From Sphingomonas sp. IW22 (GTDB taxonomy: Bacteria > Pseudomonadota > Alphaproteobacteria > Sphingomonadales > Sphingomonadaceae), in assembly GCF_041321155.1 (NCBI RefSeq), contig NZ_JBGGWB010000004.1:127264-191263 (forward strand): 64,000 nucleotides of DNA, read 5' to 3'. The notes beneath the pieces are model-generated. The model worked only from the letters and a program-made list of their open reading frames with translations, was not told where the DNA came from and did not search any database. A program made the translations under genes and the position numbers. Positions 40,578 to 48,666 of this stretch are shown here, in pieces (positions within the stretch are counted from its first letter, which is position 1; each line of letters starts with the position of its first letter).

Positions 40578-42254
40578 TCAGGCGAGCTTTTTGTTCTCCT
40601 CCTCGATCAAATCCTTCTTCGAAAGTTTGCCGATCAACGTCTTGGGCAGGCTGTCCCGGAATGCGAAGGCCTTGGGCATCTCGATCTTGCTGAGGCGATC
40701 CTGCAAAAAGACCTTGAGTTCATCGACGGTCAGGTTCGATCCCTCGTGCAGCGCGATGAACAACTTGGGAGATTGACCTCTGTAGGCGTCAGGAATCGCG
40801 ATTGCGATCGCCTCCTTTACCGCCGGGTGCTGATAGGCCGCATCCTCGATGATCCGGGGATATACATTATATCCGCCACAGAAGATGATGTCCTTGATGC
40901 GGTCGACGAGGAAGAGATAGCCATCCTCATCAAAATAGCCGATATCGCCGGTTCGTAGCGCGCCATCGACGAAGACAGCACTGGTTTCTGCAGGGCGCTG
41001 CCAATAGCCCTTCATCACCTGAGGGCCGCGGGCGCACACTTCTCCGCGTTCTCCCTGGGGAAGAACCCGCGAGGGATTCTCCGGATCTCGGATCTCGATG
41101 ATGGTGCCGGGGAAACTTGGGCCGCAGCTATTGTCCTTCACCGTCCCAAACAACGGGTTGCAGGCGATGATCGGGGCGGTTTCGGAGAGCCCATATCCTT
41201 CCACGACCCTGGCACGCGTGCGTGCCTCGAACTCCTCGCGTACCTCGAGCGGGAGCGGTGCGCCGCCGGATATACAGGCGCGCACGGCCGAGAGATCGGG
41301 TATCTCGTCGTCCGGAAGCGCGTTCAGGGCAACATAGATCGTAGGCACGCCGAAGAACTGTGTCGGCGGCTTGCGCTTCATCGTGTTGAGAACCTGCTTC
41401 ATCTCAAACCGTGGCAGCAGGACGATTTCGGCGCCGATTTCGACTGAGAAGTTGAGCACCGTCGTGAGTGCGAAGACGTGAAACATGGGCAGGACGCCGA
41501 GAGTTCTCTCCTGCTGCGGGCGAAGTCCTCCCACATGCACCACCATCTGGGCGCTGTTCGCCGTGAGGTTGGCGTGGGTCAGCATTGCGCCCTTGGGCAC
41601 GCCGGTTGTGCCTCCGGTATATTGAAGGACCGCGACATCATCAGGGTGACGTTCTACCGCGTCAGGTTCGGCATCATGGGCGAGAAGCGCCTTGAGCCGG
41701 ACATGAAGGCCTTCGTCGAGTATCCGCGCGTGGTCTTTTCGCTTGAATAGCGCAAAGCCCAGGCCTTGCAGCCAGGGCAGCATATCCCTCATGCCGCACA
41801 ACACGATCTTGTCCAGCCCGGCACGTGGCGCGACGGCTTGCACTTTCTCGTGGATTATCCGGACGTCCGGTACCGCCATCATGCGCGTTCCCGAGTCCCG
41901 GATCTGATGCTCCAGTTCGCGCTCCGTGTAGAGCGGGTTGAAGTTGACCACGATCGCACCCACGCGCAGCGCCGCGAAGTACAATATCGCGAAATAGGGG
42001 CAGTTCGGCAGGCACAGGCCGAATCGATCGCCCTTGCGCAGCCCCTGATCCTGCAATCCACGTGCTGCACGGCGAACGAGTTGCCCCACCTGCGCATAAG
42101 TCCAGGTTCGCCCGAGAAAGTCGATGGCGACGCGTTCGGGATAAAGGTTCAACGCATTGTCGAGGAGGTCGGTCAGGAGCCGTGGCGGAATTGCCGGTTC
42201 CGGTATCGACGGGAAGGCGCTGATGGCGGGCTGGGGCATGGCGATCTCCAGCAT
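40578..42254 (-). CDS. fadD: long-chain acyl-CoA synthetase (FadD-like)
   Basis: An ANL-superfamily ligase of 558 aa, with the ATP-binding P-loop LQYTGGTTGVPKGAMLTH, the A5 motif VEGYGLSETAPI, A7 TGDIGYFDEDGYLFLVDRIKDII and the C-terminal catalytic Lys in KTLIGKLSKKDL. It activates fatty acids with ATP and CoA at the inner membrane. ATG 42254 overlaps the stop of fadL (TGATG), so uptake and activation are coupled. The downstream MerR gene starts 81 bp later. Confidence 0.93.
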   Translation of the reverse strand: MLEIAMPQPAISAFPSIPEPAIPPRLLTDLLDNALNLYPERVAIDFLGRTWTYAQVGQLVRRAARGLQDQGLRKGDRFGLCLPNCPYFAILYFAALRVGAIVVNFNPLYTERELEHQIRDSGTRMMAVPDVRIIHEKVQAVAPRAGLDKIVLCGMRDMLPWLQGLGFALFKRKDHARILDEGLHVRLKALLAHDAEPDAVERHPDDVAVLQYTGGTTGVPKGAMLTHANLTANSAQMVVHVGGLRPQQERTLGVLPMFHVFALTTVLNFSVEIGAEIVLLPRFEMKQVLNTMKRKPPTQFFGVPTIYVALNALPDDEIPDLSAVRACISGGAPLPLEVREEFEARTRARVVEGYGLSETAPIIACNPLFGTVKDNSCGPSFPGTIIEIRDPENPSRVLPQGERGEVCARGPQVMKGYWQRPAETSAVFVDGALRTGDIGYFDEDGYLFLVDRIKDIIFCGGYNVYPRIIEDAAYQHPAVKEAIAIAIPDAYRGQSPKLFIALHEGSNLTVDELKVFLQDRLSKIEMPKAFAFRDSLPKTLIGKLSKKDLIEEENKKLA

Positions 42255-43561
42255 CAGAAGTGGAAACGTCCGCCGAGCGACAGCACGACGGCGTGCGCGT
42301 CCTCGAGCTTGCCGTCCATCAGGATCGGCGTCTGCACGGCCGTGCCGGCATAGGCCGCTGTCGTGCGATCAATAGTCGTATCCTTGAACGTAATATACGC
42401 TGCGCCCGCATCGAGCGTGAACCGGGAAGACACGGCATAGCTTGTGCCGGCAGCGAAATTCCAACGGTTGCTGTCAGGCACTCGAGCGTCCCGATTGCCG
42501 TTGCGCGTCGGGGTCTGGGCATGTTGAACGCCGGCACGAACGGTCCAGGCTGGTGTGACCGCGTAATCGATGCCGCCTGCGAAGCTCCAAGTGTCCCGGT
42601 AATTTTCCGGGATTGAAACGTTGAGCGGCGCGCCGAGCCGGATAGCGTCGAATTTCGACCAACCCATGCGGGTCACCTGACCGTTGAGGGTGACCTTGGG
42701 CGACACCGCCACGCGCGCTCCGAAGATCGCCTGCCAGGGGGTCTCGAACGTAGCGTTTGCATTCACTACGCTGTTTTGCCCGGCGAGCGGACCAAGAAGA
42801 CCGGTCGTCGTCACCGAACCGTCGAGATTATGCTTCACGCTCGACTTGTAGCTGGCGCCCAGTTGCATGGGGCCGGCGCGATATTGCAGCCCGGCCGACC
42901 AGCCAAGATCCCAACCATTGCCTTTCAGCTCCTGGTGGCCGTCGGCGAGAAGAGGCGATAGGTTCGGCAGATAGTTGGACAATGATGCGTCGGCATATTC
43001 GATATTAAGCGCGGCGCCGATGCTGAGATTTGGCGTAACGAGGTAGGCGATCGATGGCTGGATGTCGTATGTTCGCAGCTTGGTCTTGTCGGCGCTATAC
43101 CGTGCCCAGCTGTCGGCATCATAATTGGTTGTGAAGCTATAAGGGGAGGCGACGGTCAGCCCCAAAGCGAGCCGTGATGTCAGGCCGACGGCTATCGCGC
43201 CGGAGGGTAGTACGCCATTATTGATCGGATCACGAGAGCGTTGGCTCCCGCCTACAGCCGCAGCCGACTGCCCGGGACGGACAATGAGCGTGTTGACATT
43301 GTCAACCGACCCTTTGGGAAGGATTACGCTTACGGCCTGGTGGGCATCGACTCCTTCCATGCCTGCGATCGCAGCCGGATTCCACCAGAGGGACTGTACG
43401 CCCTGGTCGGCGACCTCGCCCGAAAAGGCTCGTCCGGCACCTCTGGACGATTGTTCCTGAAGGTAAAAGGCCTGCGCGCTCGCGGCTTGCGGCGCGAGCA
43501 ATCCAGCCGCCACGGCCGATGTTGCGATCCCAACTTTCCAATTTTTGCCTGCCACGCCCAT
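42254..43561 (-). CDS. fadL: FadL/OmpP1-family outer-membrane fatty-acid channel
   Basis: A signal peptide (AGKNWKVGIATSAVAAGLLAPQAASA) is followed by the FadL N-terminal hatch AFYLQEQSSRGAGRAFSGEVAD, NPAAIAGMEG and a 14-strand barrel pattern (SYDIQPSIAYLVTPNLSIGAALN, SFAGGIDYAVTPAWTVRAGVQH, and a terminal aromatic HF). It imports long-chain fatty acids or other hydrophobic compounds. The start is ATG 43561 or GTG 43555; the AGGGGAG site is too close to the ATG, so the GTG is plausible. Directly coupled to fadD. Confidence 0.92.
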   Translation of the reverse strand: MGVAGKNWKVGIATSAVAAGLLAPQAASAQAFYLQEQSSRGAGRAFSGEVADQGVQSLWWNPAAIAGMEGVDAHQAVSVILPKGSVDNVNTLIVRPGQSAAAVGGSQRSRDPINNGVLPSGAIAVGLTSRLALGLTVASPYSFTTNYDADSWARYSADKTKLRTYDIQPSIAYLVTPNLSIGAALNIEYADASLSNYLPNLSPLLADGHQELKGNGWDLGWSAGLQYRAGPMQLGASYKSSVKHNLDGSVTTTGLLGPLAGQNSVVNANATFETPWQAIFGARVAVSPKVTLNGQVTRMGWSKFDAIRLGAPLNVSIPENYRDTWSFAGGIDYAVTPAWTVRAGVQHAQTPTRNGNRDARVPDSNRWNFAAGTSYAVSSRFTLDAGAAYITFKDTTIDRTTAAYAGTAVQTPILMDGKLEDAHAVVLSLGGRFHF

Positions 43562-43593
43562 CTCCCCTTTCGTGATTGTCAAATTCCTCGTGC

Positions 43594-43998
43594 TTATCGG
43601 AGGCGCGTCCATGTCTGCGTCTTGCACAGGGGCCAGACGATGCAGCCCTTGAGGCGCAAATGATCCCGATCGGCTAACGTGACCGTCGCGCTGTATGTAC
43701 CGCCATCCTCAGCGTTGTAGATGGAACCACCCGACCAACTGCCCGACTTCCACGTAAAACCCTGCAGAATCTGCAATCCACGAAGCGGACGACCGCGCAA
43801 CGCAGCGGTCTTGTTCTTTTCGTCACGTAGTTCGGGGTTGGCTTTGATCCCGTCGGAACTGATCAAGGCACCGCAGATCGATTGCCCGCAGCGGGTGATT
43901 TCCACGACGCCATGACGGCTCTCGGTTTGCCAGCGACCGACAACGGTGTCGGCGGGCAATGCAGTGCTCGAAGCCAGTAGTGTCAGAATGATCGACAT
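43594..43998 (-). CDS. DUF2147 exported protein
   Basis: The signal peptide (MSIILTLLASSTALPA) precedes a DUF2147 domain: VVGRWQTESRHGVVEITRCGQSICGALISSDG, GLQILQGFTWKSGSWSGGSIYNAEDGGTYSATVTL, RLKGCIVWPLCKTQTWTR. The four Cys could form two disulfides. A small periplasmic beta-sandwich is likely. It is first of the minus-strand lipid operon, 33 bp before fadL, under a dyad at 44084. Function in lipid uptake is not known to me. Confidence 0.88.
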   Translation of the reverse strand: MSIILTLLASSTALPADTVVGRWQTESRHGVVEITRCGQSICGALISSDGIKANPELRDEKNKTAALRGRPLRGLQILQGFTWKSGSWSGGSIYNAEDGGTYSATVTLADRDHLRLKGCIVWPLCKTQTWTRLR

Positions 43999-44083
43999 TG
44001 TTCCTCTCCGCGCGCCTTCAGGCGACCGTCTGTTTCACGTCTGGAGCCAATATGCGGCAAATCAGCGTCCCATAACCATCTCG

Positions 44084-44103
44084 ATGACGTATAGGTAAGT
44101 CAA
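44084..44103. promoter_or_regulatory. MerR-type operator candidate upstream of the DUF2147-fadL-fadD operon
   Basis: ATGACGTATAGGTAAGTCAA has TGAC and GTCA arms in an 18-bp dyad; on the minus strand TTGACT is a good -35 box. It is related to the TGACGTAAACGTCA site before the thiolase gene. It lies 86 bp before ATG 43998. Confidence 0.45.
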
Positions 44104-44209
44104 TAGCTCAATGCGTCATCAAAATGCCTATTAGGTTGTGTGCGAATTGGAGGGGTCAGGCGCTGCTGGCCCCGTCGTCAGGGTTCGGGCGTGTTCGTGT
44201 GTGACGCCG

Positions 44210-44854
44210 TCAAGCTATTGATCTGTGCGTGCCTTCAAGCAAGGAAAGATTGCGATAATTGCCCAGTTCCTGAATGCGCTGGATGGAACGCGACACTTCG
44301 CCGTCAGCCGCCCCGTTCGCGGCAACGACCAGGCGCCCGTAGCCGCCGGCGTGAATGCGAAAGTCGCTCCAGATCCGGACGCTATCCCCGATGATGCAGG
44401 AGACGAGATGGCCCGGATGGAAGTCGGCCCGATCGACAACCGGCTCGGCGTAGCTATCGTTCGCCACAACGACGATGTGGGTTGCGCGGATGACCAGGCC
44501 CGGCAGCGTTTCCATCCACTGCAAGGTATCACTGAAGGGGCCGACGTCGGGAGCAGACCAGAACTGCGCGTCCGCGCTGACCGAGGTTGACGTTAGCGTC
44601 GTGGTGACCGCTTCACTGTGCCTTTCCCAGGCCAGCCGCCCGTTGGCGGACCACTCCGTTTCCAGGTGGCGCAGGTTGCGATCGAGTCCAGAGGCACATC
44701 GCTGCTCCAGGATCAGCCATTCCTTCTCCCGGTCATTCTCATCGACCAGGCGAACCGTCTGAAATGCCATGGCGGGCAATTCGAGTGCAGGAAAACGGCG
44801 CAGATGCATTTCGCCGACGATCTGACGCCGGAGGGGATGCTCAGAAAATCGCAT
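44210..44854 (-). pseudogene. DUF3422-family protein, truncated after about 214 aa
   Basis: The N-terminal half of a DUF3422 protein is clear: MRFSEHPLRRQIVGEMHLRRFPAL, LAWERHSEAVTTTL, DFHPGHLVSCIIGDSVRIWSDFRIHAGGYGRL and IQRIQELGNYRNLSLLE. Family members run to about 420 residues with a membrane-anchored C-terminus. Here the frame leaves the family pattern after SLLE and stops eight codons later. The 3' half is absent from the next 200 bp, so the gene has been truncated. ATG 44854 follows GAAGG. Confidence 0.65.
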
Positions 44855-45136
44855 GTGTGCGCCTTCGAAAACAGGTGCAGTGGCGCTTGGGGAGAGGCGC
44901 AGCCGTCGATAAGACGGGCGCGAGCATCATCGCCGGGATGAGAGTGCGCGGTTTTTCACTGGCGAGCATCCGTACGTTCCTCGGCCAAGACCTCCGATAT
45001 CAAGCCTCCCGGGAACCGGTGCATGACGATTCCCTCGACGGCGTGAGAAGAGTGCCAAAGATTTTAGTTGACGTAAACGTCATTTCACGCACCATTAGGT
45101 AATCAGATGTGCGATTCCCTGGAGAGGCTATCATCG
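44855..45136. other. 282-bp gap between the DUF3422 fragment and the thiolase
   Basis: No gene is convincing in this gap. It contains the divergent promoters and, near its right end, the 14-bp dyad at 45069-45082. Confidence 0.4.
45069..45082. promoter_or_regulatory. MerR/LiuR-type operator upstream of the beta-oxidation operon
   Basis: TGACGTAAACGTCA has perfect TGACGT/ACGTCA arms. The overlapping TTGACG is a plausible -35 box, and MerR-type promoters carry the operator between -35 and -10. It is 55 bp before the thiolase ATG at 45137. Confidence 0.6.
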
Positions 45137-46273
45137 ATGCGTAATGTGGTTGTTGCGGGCTATGCCCGGTCCCCCTTTCACCTGGCAGGCAAGGGCGCGC
45201 TGGCGCGCGTCCGCCCTGACGATCTGGCCGCTCAGGTCATTCGCGGACTGATTCAGCAGACCGGCGTGAAGGCCGAAGATATCGAGGATATCGTGCTGGG
45301 CTGCGCTTTTCCTGAAGGCGAGCAGGGCTTCAACATCGCGCGCCTTATCGGTCTTCTCGCCGACCTGCCGCTCTCTGTCGGCGGCATGACCGTTAATCGC
45401 TTCTGCGGATCGTCGATGAGCTCGGTCCACATCGCTGCGGGCCAGATTCAGCTTGGCGCCGGCGAGGCCTTCATCTGCGCGGGCGTGGAGTCGATGAGCC
45501 GCGTGCCGATGATGGGGTTCAATCCGCTGCCGAACCCCGAGCTCGCGAAGAAGAGCGCCGCCTATATGGGCATGGGCGACACGGCGGAGAATGTCGCGAC
45601 CAAATATCAGATCACCCGTGCCCAGCAGGAAGCCTTTGCGGTCGCCAGTCAGGACAAGGCGGCCGCGGCAATCGCGGCCGGCAAGCTCGAGGCCGAGATC
45701 GTGCCGATCACGACCAAGGCGGGCGTGGTCGACAAGGATGGCACGCCGCGTGCCGGCACGACGACGGAAACCCTCGCCGGGCTGAAGCCGGCCTTCAGCC
45801 AAGACGGCACGGTAACGGCGGGAACGTCCTCGCCGCTGACCGATGGCGCAAGCGCAATCCTGGTCACGAGCGAGGATTATGCGCGCGCGCATGGACTGCC
45901 GATCCTTGCCCGCATCAAGTCGGTTGCTGTCTCTGGCTGCCAGCCGGAGATCATGGGCATCGGACCGGTCGAGGCCTCGCGCAAGGCGCTGCAGCGGGCG
46001 GGGCTCAGTGTGGACCAGCTTGACGTTGTCGAGCTCAACGAAGCCTTTGCGAGCCAGTCACTGGCCTGCATCAGCGACCTGGGGCTTGACCAGTCGAAGG
46101 TCAATCTGGACGGCGGCGCCATCGCGATAGGCCACCCTCTGGGGGCGACCGGTGCGCGGATCGTGGGCAAGGCCGCGGCTCTGCTGAAGCGCGAAGGCGG
46201 CAGCTATGCGCTTGCCACCCAGTGCATCGGCGGCGGTCAGGGCATCGCCACCGTGCTGGAGGCGGCGGAATGA
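45137..46273 (+). CDS. fadA: acetyl-CoA C-acyltransferase (thiolase)
   Basis: Full-length thiolase (378 aa). It has the nucleophile Cys in NRFCGSSMSS, then NEAFASQSLA, the His in GGAIAIGHPLGATGARI and the second Cys in QCIGGGQGIA. It cleaves 3-ketoacyl-CoA to acetyl-CoA and a shortened acyl-CoA, the last step of beta-oxidation. ATG 45137 begins the conserved MRNVVVAGYARSP; an earlier ATG at 45107 would add 10 residues. Its stop overlaps the next gene by ATGA, a normal arrangement for the two subunits of the trifunctional complex. Confidence 0.93.
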   Translation: MRNVVVAGYARSPFHLAGKGALARVRPDDLAAQVIRGLIQQTGVKAEDIEDIVLGCAFPEGEQGFNIARLIGLLADLPLSVGGMTVNRFCGSSMSSVHIAAGQIQLGAGEAFICAGVESMSRVPMMGFNPLPNPELAKKSAAYMGMGDTAENVATKYQITRAQQEAFAVASQDKAAAAIAAGKLEAEIVPITTKAGVVDKDGTPRAGTTTETLAGLKPAFSQDGTVTAGTSSPLTDGASAILVTSEDYARAHGLPILARIKSVAVSGCQPEIMGIGPVEASRKALQRAGLSVDQLDVVELNEAFASQSLACISDLGLDQSKVNLDGGAIAIGHPLGATGARIVGKAAALLKREGGSYALATQCIGGGQGIATVLEAAE

Positions 46274-48621
46274 GCGAGCAGGCCATCAAGCCAGTCGGCG
46301 CCCCGCCGGAAACCATCAAAAAGGTCTGCGTGATCGGCGCAGGCGTCATGGGCGCCGGCATCGCAGCGCAGGTCGCCAATGCCGGCGTGCCGGTGCTGCT
46401 GCTCGATATCGTGCCCAAGGAGGGCGGCGATCGTGACGCCGTGGCGAAGGGTGCGGTCGCGAAGATGCTGAAGACCGATCCGGCGCCCTTCATGTCGAAG
46501 GCTGCGGCGAAGCTAGTTGAAACGGGCAATATCGACGACCATCTCGAGCGGGTGGCCGAATGCGACTGGATCGTCGAGGCGATCGTCGAACGGCTCGACA
46601 TCAAGCAGGCGCTCTACGCCAAGCTTGAGCAGCTCAAGCGTCCGGGCACGGCGGTATCGTCCAATACCTCGACGATTCCGCTTGGCCATCTGGTCGAGGG
46701 GCGGGACGATCAGTTCAAACAGGACTTCCTGATCACCCATTTCTTCAATCCGCCGCGCTACATGCGGCTCATCGAAATCGTGACCGGCCCCGACACTGAT
46801 ACGGCTGTGGCGAGGCGCGTCTCGGATTTCGTCGATCGAAAGCTCGGCAAGCGCATCGTGCCGGCGCGGGACACGCCGGGCTTCATCGCCAATCGCATCG
46901 GTACCTACTGGCTGGCCGTCGCGATCAATGCCGCGATGGACCAGGGGCTGACGGTGGAGGAAGCCGACCAGATCGGCGGAAAGCCGATGGGCGTGCCCAA
47001 GACCGGCATTTTCGGCCTTGTCGATCTCGTTGGCGTCGACCTCATGCCGCTGCTCACGAAGAGCCTGTCCTCGACGCTGCCGGCAGGTGACGCCTATTTC
47101 GACACGGTGAGGCCGATGCCGCTCGTCGACAGGATGATCGCGGAAGGCTTTACCGGGCGGAAGGGCAAGGGCGGTTTCTACGCGTTCGACAAGGCGACGA
47201 AGACCAAGAAAGCGCTCGATCTCGCGACCGGCGAATATCGCGTATCGGTGAAGCCGGCTTCCTTGCCGGGCCGGGCCGAGAAGGACCTGGCAGCATTGGT
47301 TGCTGCGCCCGGCAAGGTCGGCGCCTATGCCTGGGAAATTCTCGGCAAGGTTCTTTCCTATGCCGCGAGTCTGGTCGGTGAAGCTGCGGACAACATCGTC
47401 GGCATCGATGACGCGATGAAGCTCGGCTACAACTGGAAGTTCGGGCCGTTCGAACTGATCGATCGCCTCGGGCCGGGCAAGCTCGCCGAACGGCTGGCCG
47501 CCGAGGGGCGGGATGTTCCCGCGATCCTCAAGGTAGCCGGAGATCGGCCTTTCTACCGGGTGCAGGACGGCCGTCGGCAATATCTCGATGCCGCCGGCGA
47601 CTATCATGATGTCGTGCGGCCCGAGGGCGTGCTGCTGCTGGAAGACATCAAGCTCCATAGCCAGCCGATCCTCAAAAATGGTTCGGCGGCACTCTGGGAT
47701 GTCGGCGACGGCGTTGCCTGCCTTGAGTTCACCGGCAAGATGAACGCGCTCGACGGCGATGTGATGAAGCTGATCGGTCAGGCGATCCCGGTCGTGCAGG
47801 ACAAGTTCAAGGCGCTCGTCGTCTATAATGAGGGCAGCAATTTCTCCGCCGGCGCCAATCTCGGTCTTGCTCTGTTCGCACTGAACATCGCGGCATGGGG
47901 CGAGATCGAAAAGCTCGTCGCGGGCGGGCAGCAGGCCTACAAGGCGCTCAAATATGCGCTGTTCCCGGTCGTGAGCGCTCCGGCCGGCATGGCATTGGGC
48001 GGCGGTTGCGAGATCCTGCTCAACAGTGATGCCGTGCAGGCCCATGCCGAAAGCTATGTGGGTCTGGTCGAGTGCGGCGTGGGTCTGATCCCTGGCTGGG
48101 GCGGATGCGGTGAAATGATCGATCGCTGGCGCTCCAGTCCCGGCATGCCCAAGGGGCCGATGCCGGCCGTAGCCAAGGTCTTCGAGACGGTATCGACAGC
48201 CACTGTGGCAAAGTCGGCCGCCGAGGCGAAGGAGCATGGCTTCCTGCGTCCCTCGGACGGCATTACGATGAACCGGGACCGTCTGCTGGCGGACGCCAAG
48301 GCGAAGGCACTGGAACTGGCCGACGGTTACAAACCGCCTGTGGCTCCGGAATTCCGCTTGCCTGGCGCGGGAGGCAAGTCCGCTCTTTCGATGGCTGTCG
48401 AAGGCTTCCAGGCCCGTGGCCTCGCCACATCTTACGATGGTGTCGTATCCGGCGCGCTCGCCGACGTCCTGACGGGCGGCGAGAAGGATCTCATCGACAT
48501 CGTGACCGAAGAGGATCTGCTGGCGCTCGAGCGCAAGGCCTTCATGCAACTGGTGCGCGACCCGCGGACCCAGGCGCGCGTCGAGCAGATGCTCGTCACC
48601 GGCAAGCCGCTGCGTAACTGA
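46270..48621 (+). CDS. fadN: 3-hydroxyacyl-CoA dehydrogenase / enoyl-CoA hydratase (FadN-type)
   Basis: The dehydrogenase comes first (NAD motif VCVIGAGVMGAGIAAQVANAG, residues 18-38; a VPARDTPGFIANRI segment; and the EGFTGRKGKGGFYAF end). The crotonase-type hydratase comes second (FTGKMNALDGDVMKLIG, NFSAGANLGLAL, MALGGGCEILLNSD, EGVGLIPGWGG-type VECGVGLIPGWGG). The order is reversed relative to E. coli FadB and matches FadN-type proteins. It performs steps two and three of beta-oxidation with the thiolase partner. 783 aa, no breaks. Confidence 0.93.
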   Translation: MSEQAIKPVGAPPETIKKVCVIGAGVMGAGIAAQVANAGVPVLLLDIVPKEGGDRDAVAKGAVAKMLKTDPAPFMSKAAAKLVETGNIDDHLERVAECDWIVEAIVERLDIKQALYAKLEQLKRPGTAVSSNTSTIPLGHLVEGRDDQFKQDFLITHFFNPPRYMRLIEIVTGPDTDTAVARRVSDFVDRKLGKRIVPARDTPGFIANRIGTYWLAVAINAAMDQGLTVEEADQIGGKPMGVPKTGIFGLVDLVGVDLMPLLTKSLSSTLPAGDAYFDTVRPMPLVDRMIAEGFTGRKGKGGFYAFDKATKTKKALDLATGEYRVSVKPASLPGRAEKDLAALVAAPGKVGAYAWEILGKVLSYAASLVGEAADNIVGIDDAMKLGYNWKFGPFELIDRLGPGKLAERLAAEGRDVPAILKVAGDRPFYRVQDGRRQYLDAAGDYHDVVRPEGVLLLEDIKLHSQPILKNGSAALWDVGDGVACLEFTGKMNALDGDVMKLIGQAIPVVQDKFKALVVYNEGSNFSAGANLGLALFALNIAAWGEIEKLVAGGQQAYKALKYALFPVVSAPAGMALGGGCEILLNSDAVQAHAESYVGLVECGVGLIPGWGGCGEMIDRWRSSPGMPKGPMPAVAKVFETVSTATVAKSAAEAKEHGFLRPSDGITMNRDRLLADAKAKALELADGYKPPVAPEFRLPGAGGKSALSMAVEGFQARGLATSYDGVVSGALADVLTGGEKDLIDIVTEEDLLALERKAFMQLVRDPRTQARVEQMLVTGKPLRN

Positions 48622-48666
48622 TTGGCGGCCGGCGGCCGGATGGCCGACCGGTCAGGAGATATAAAT

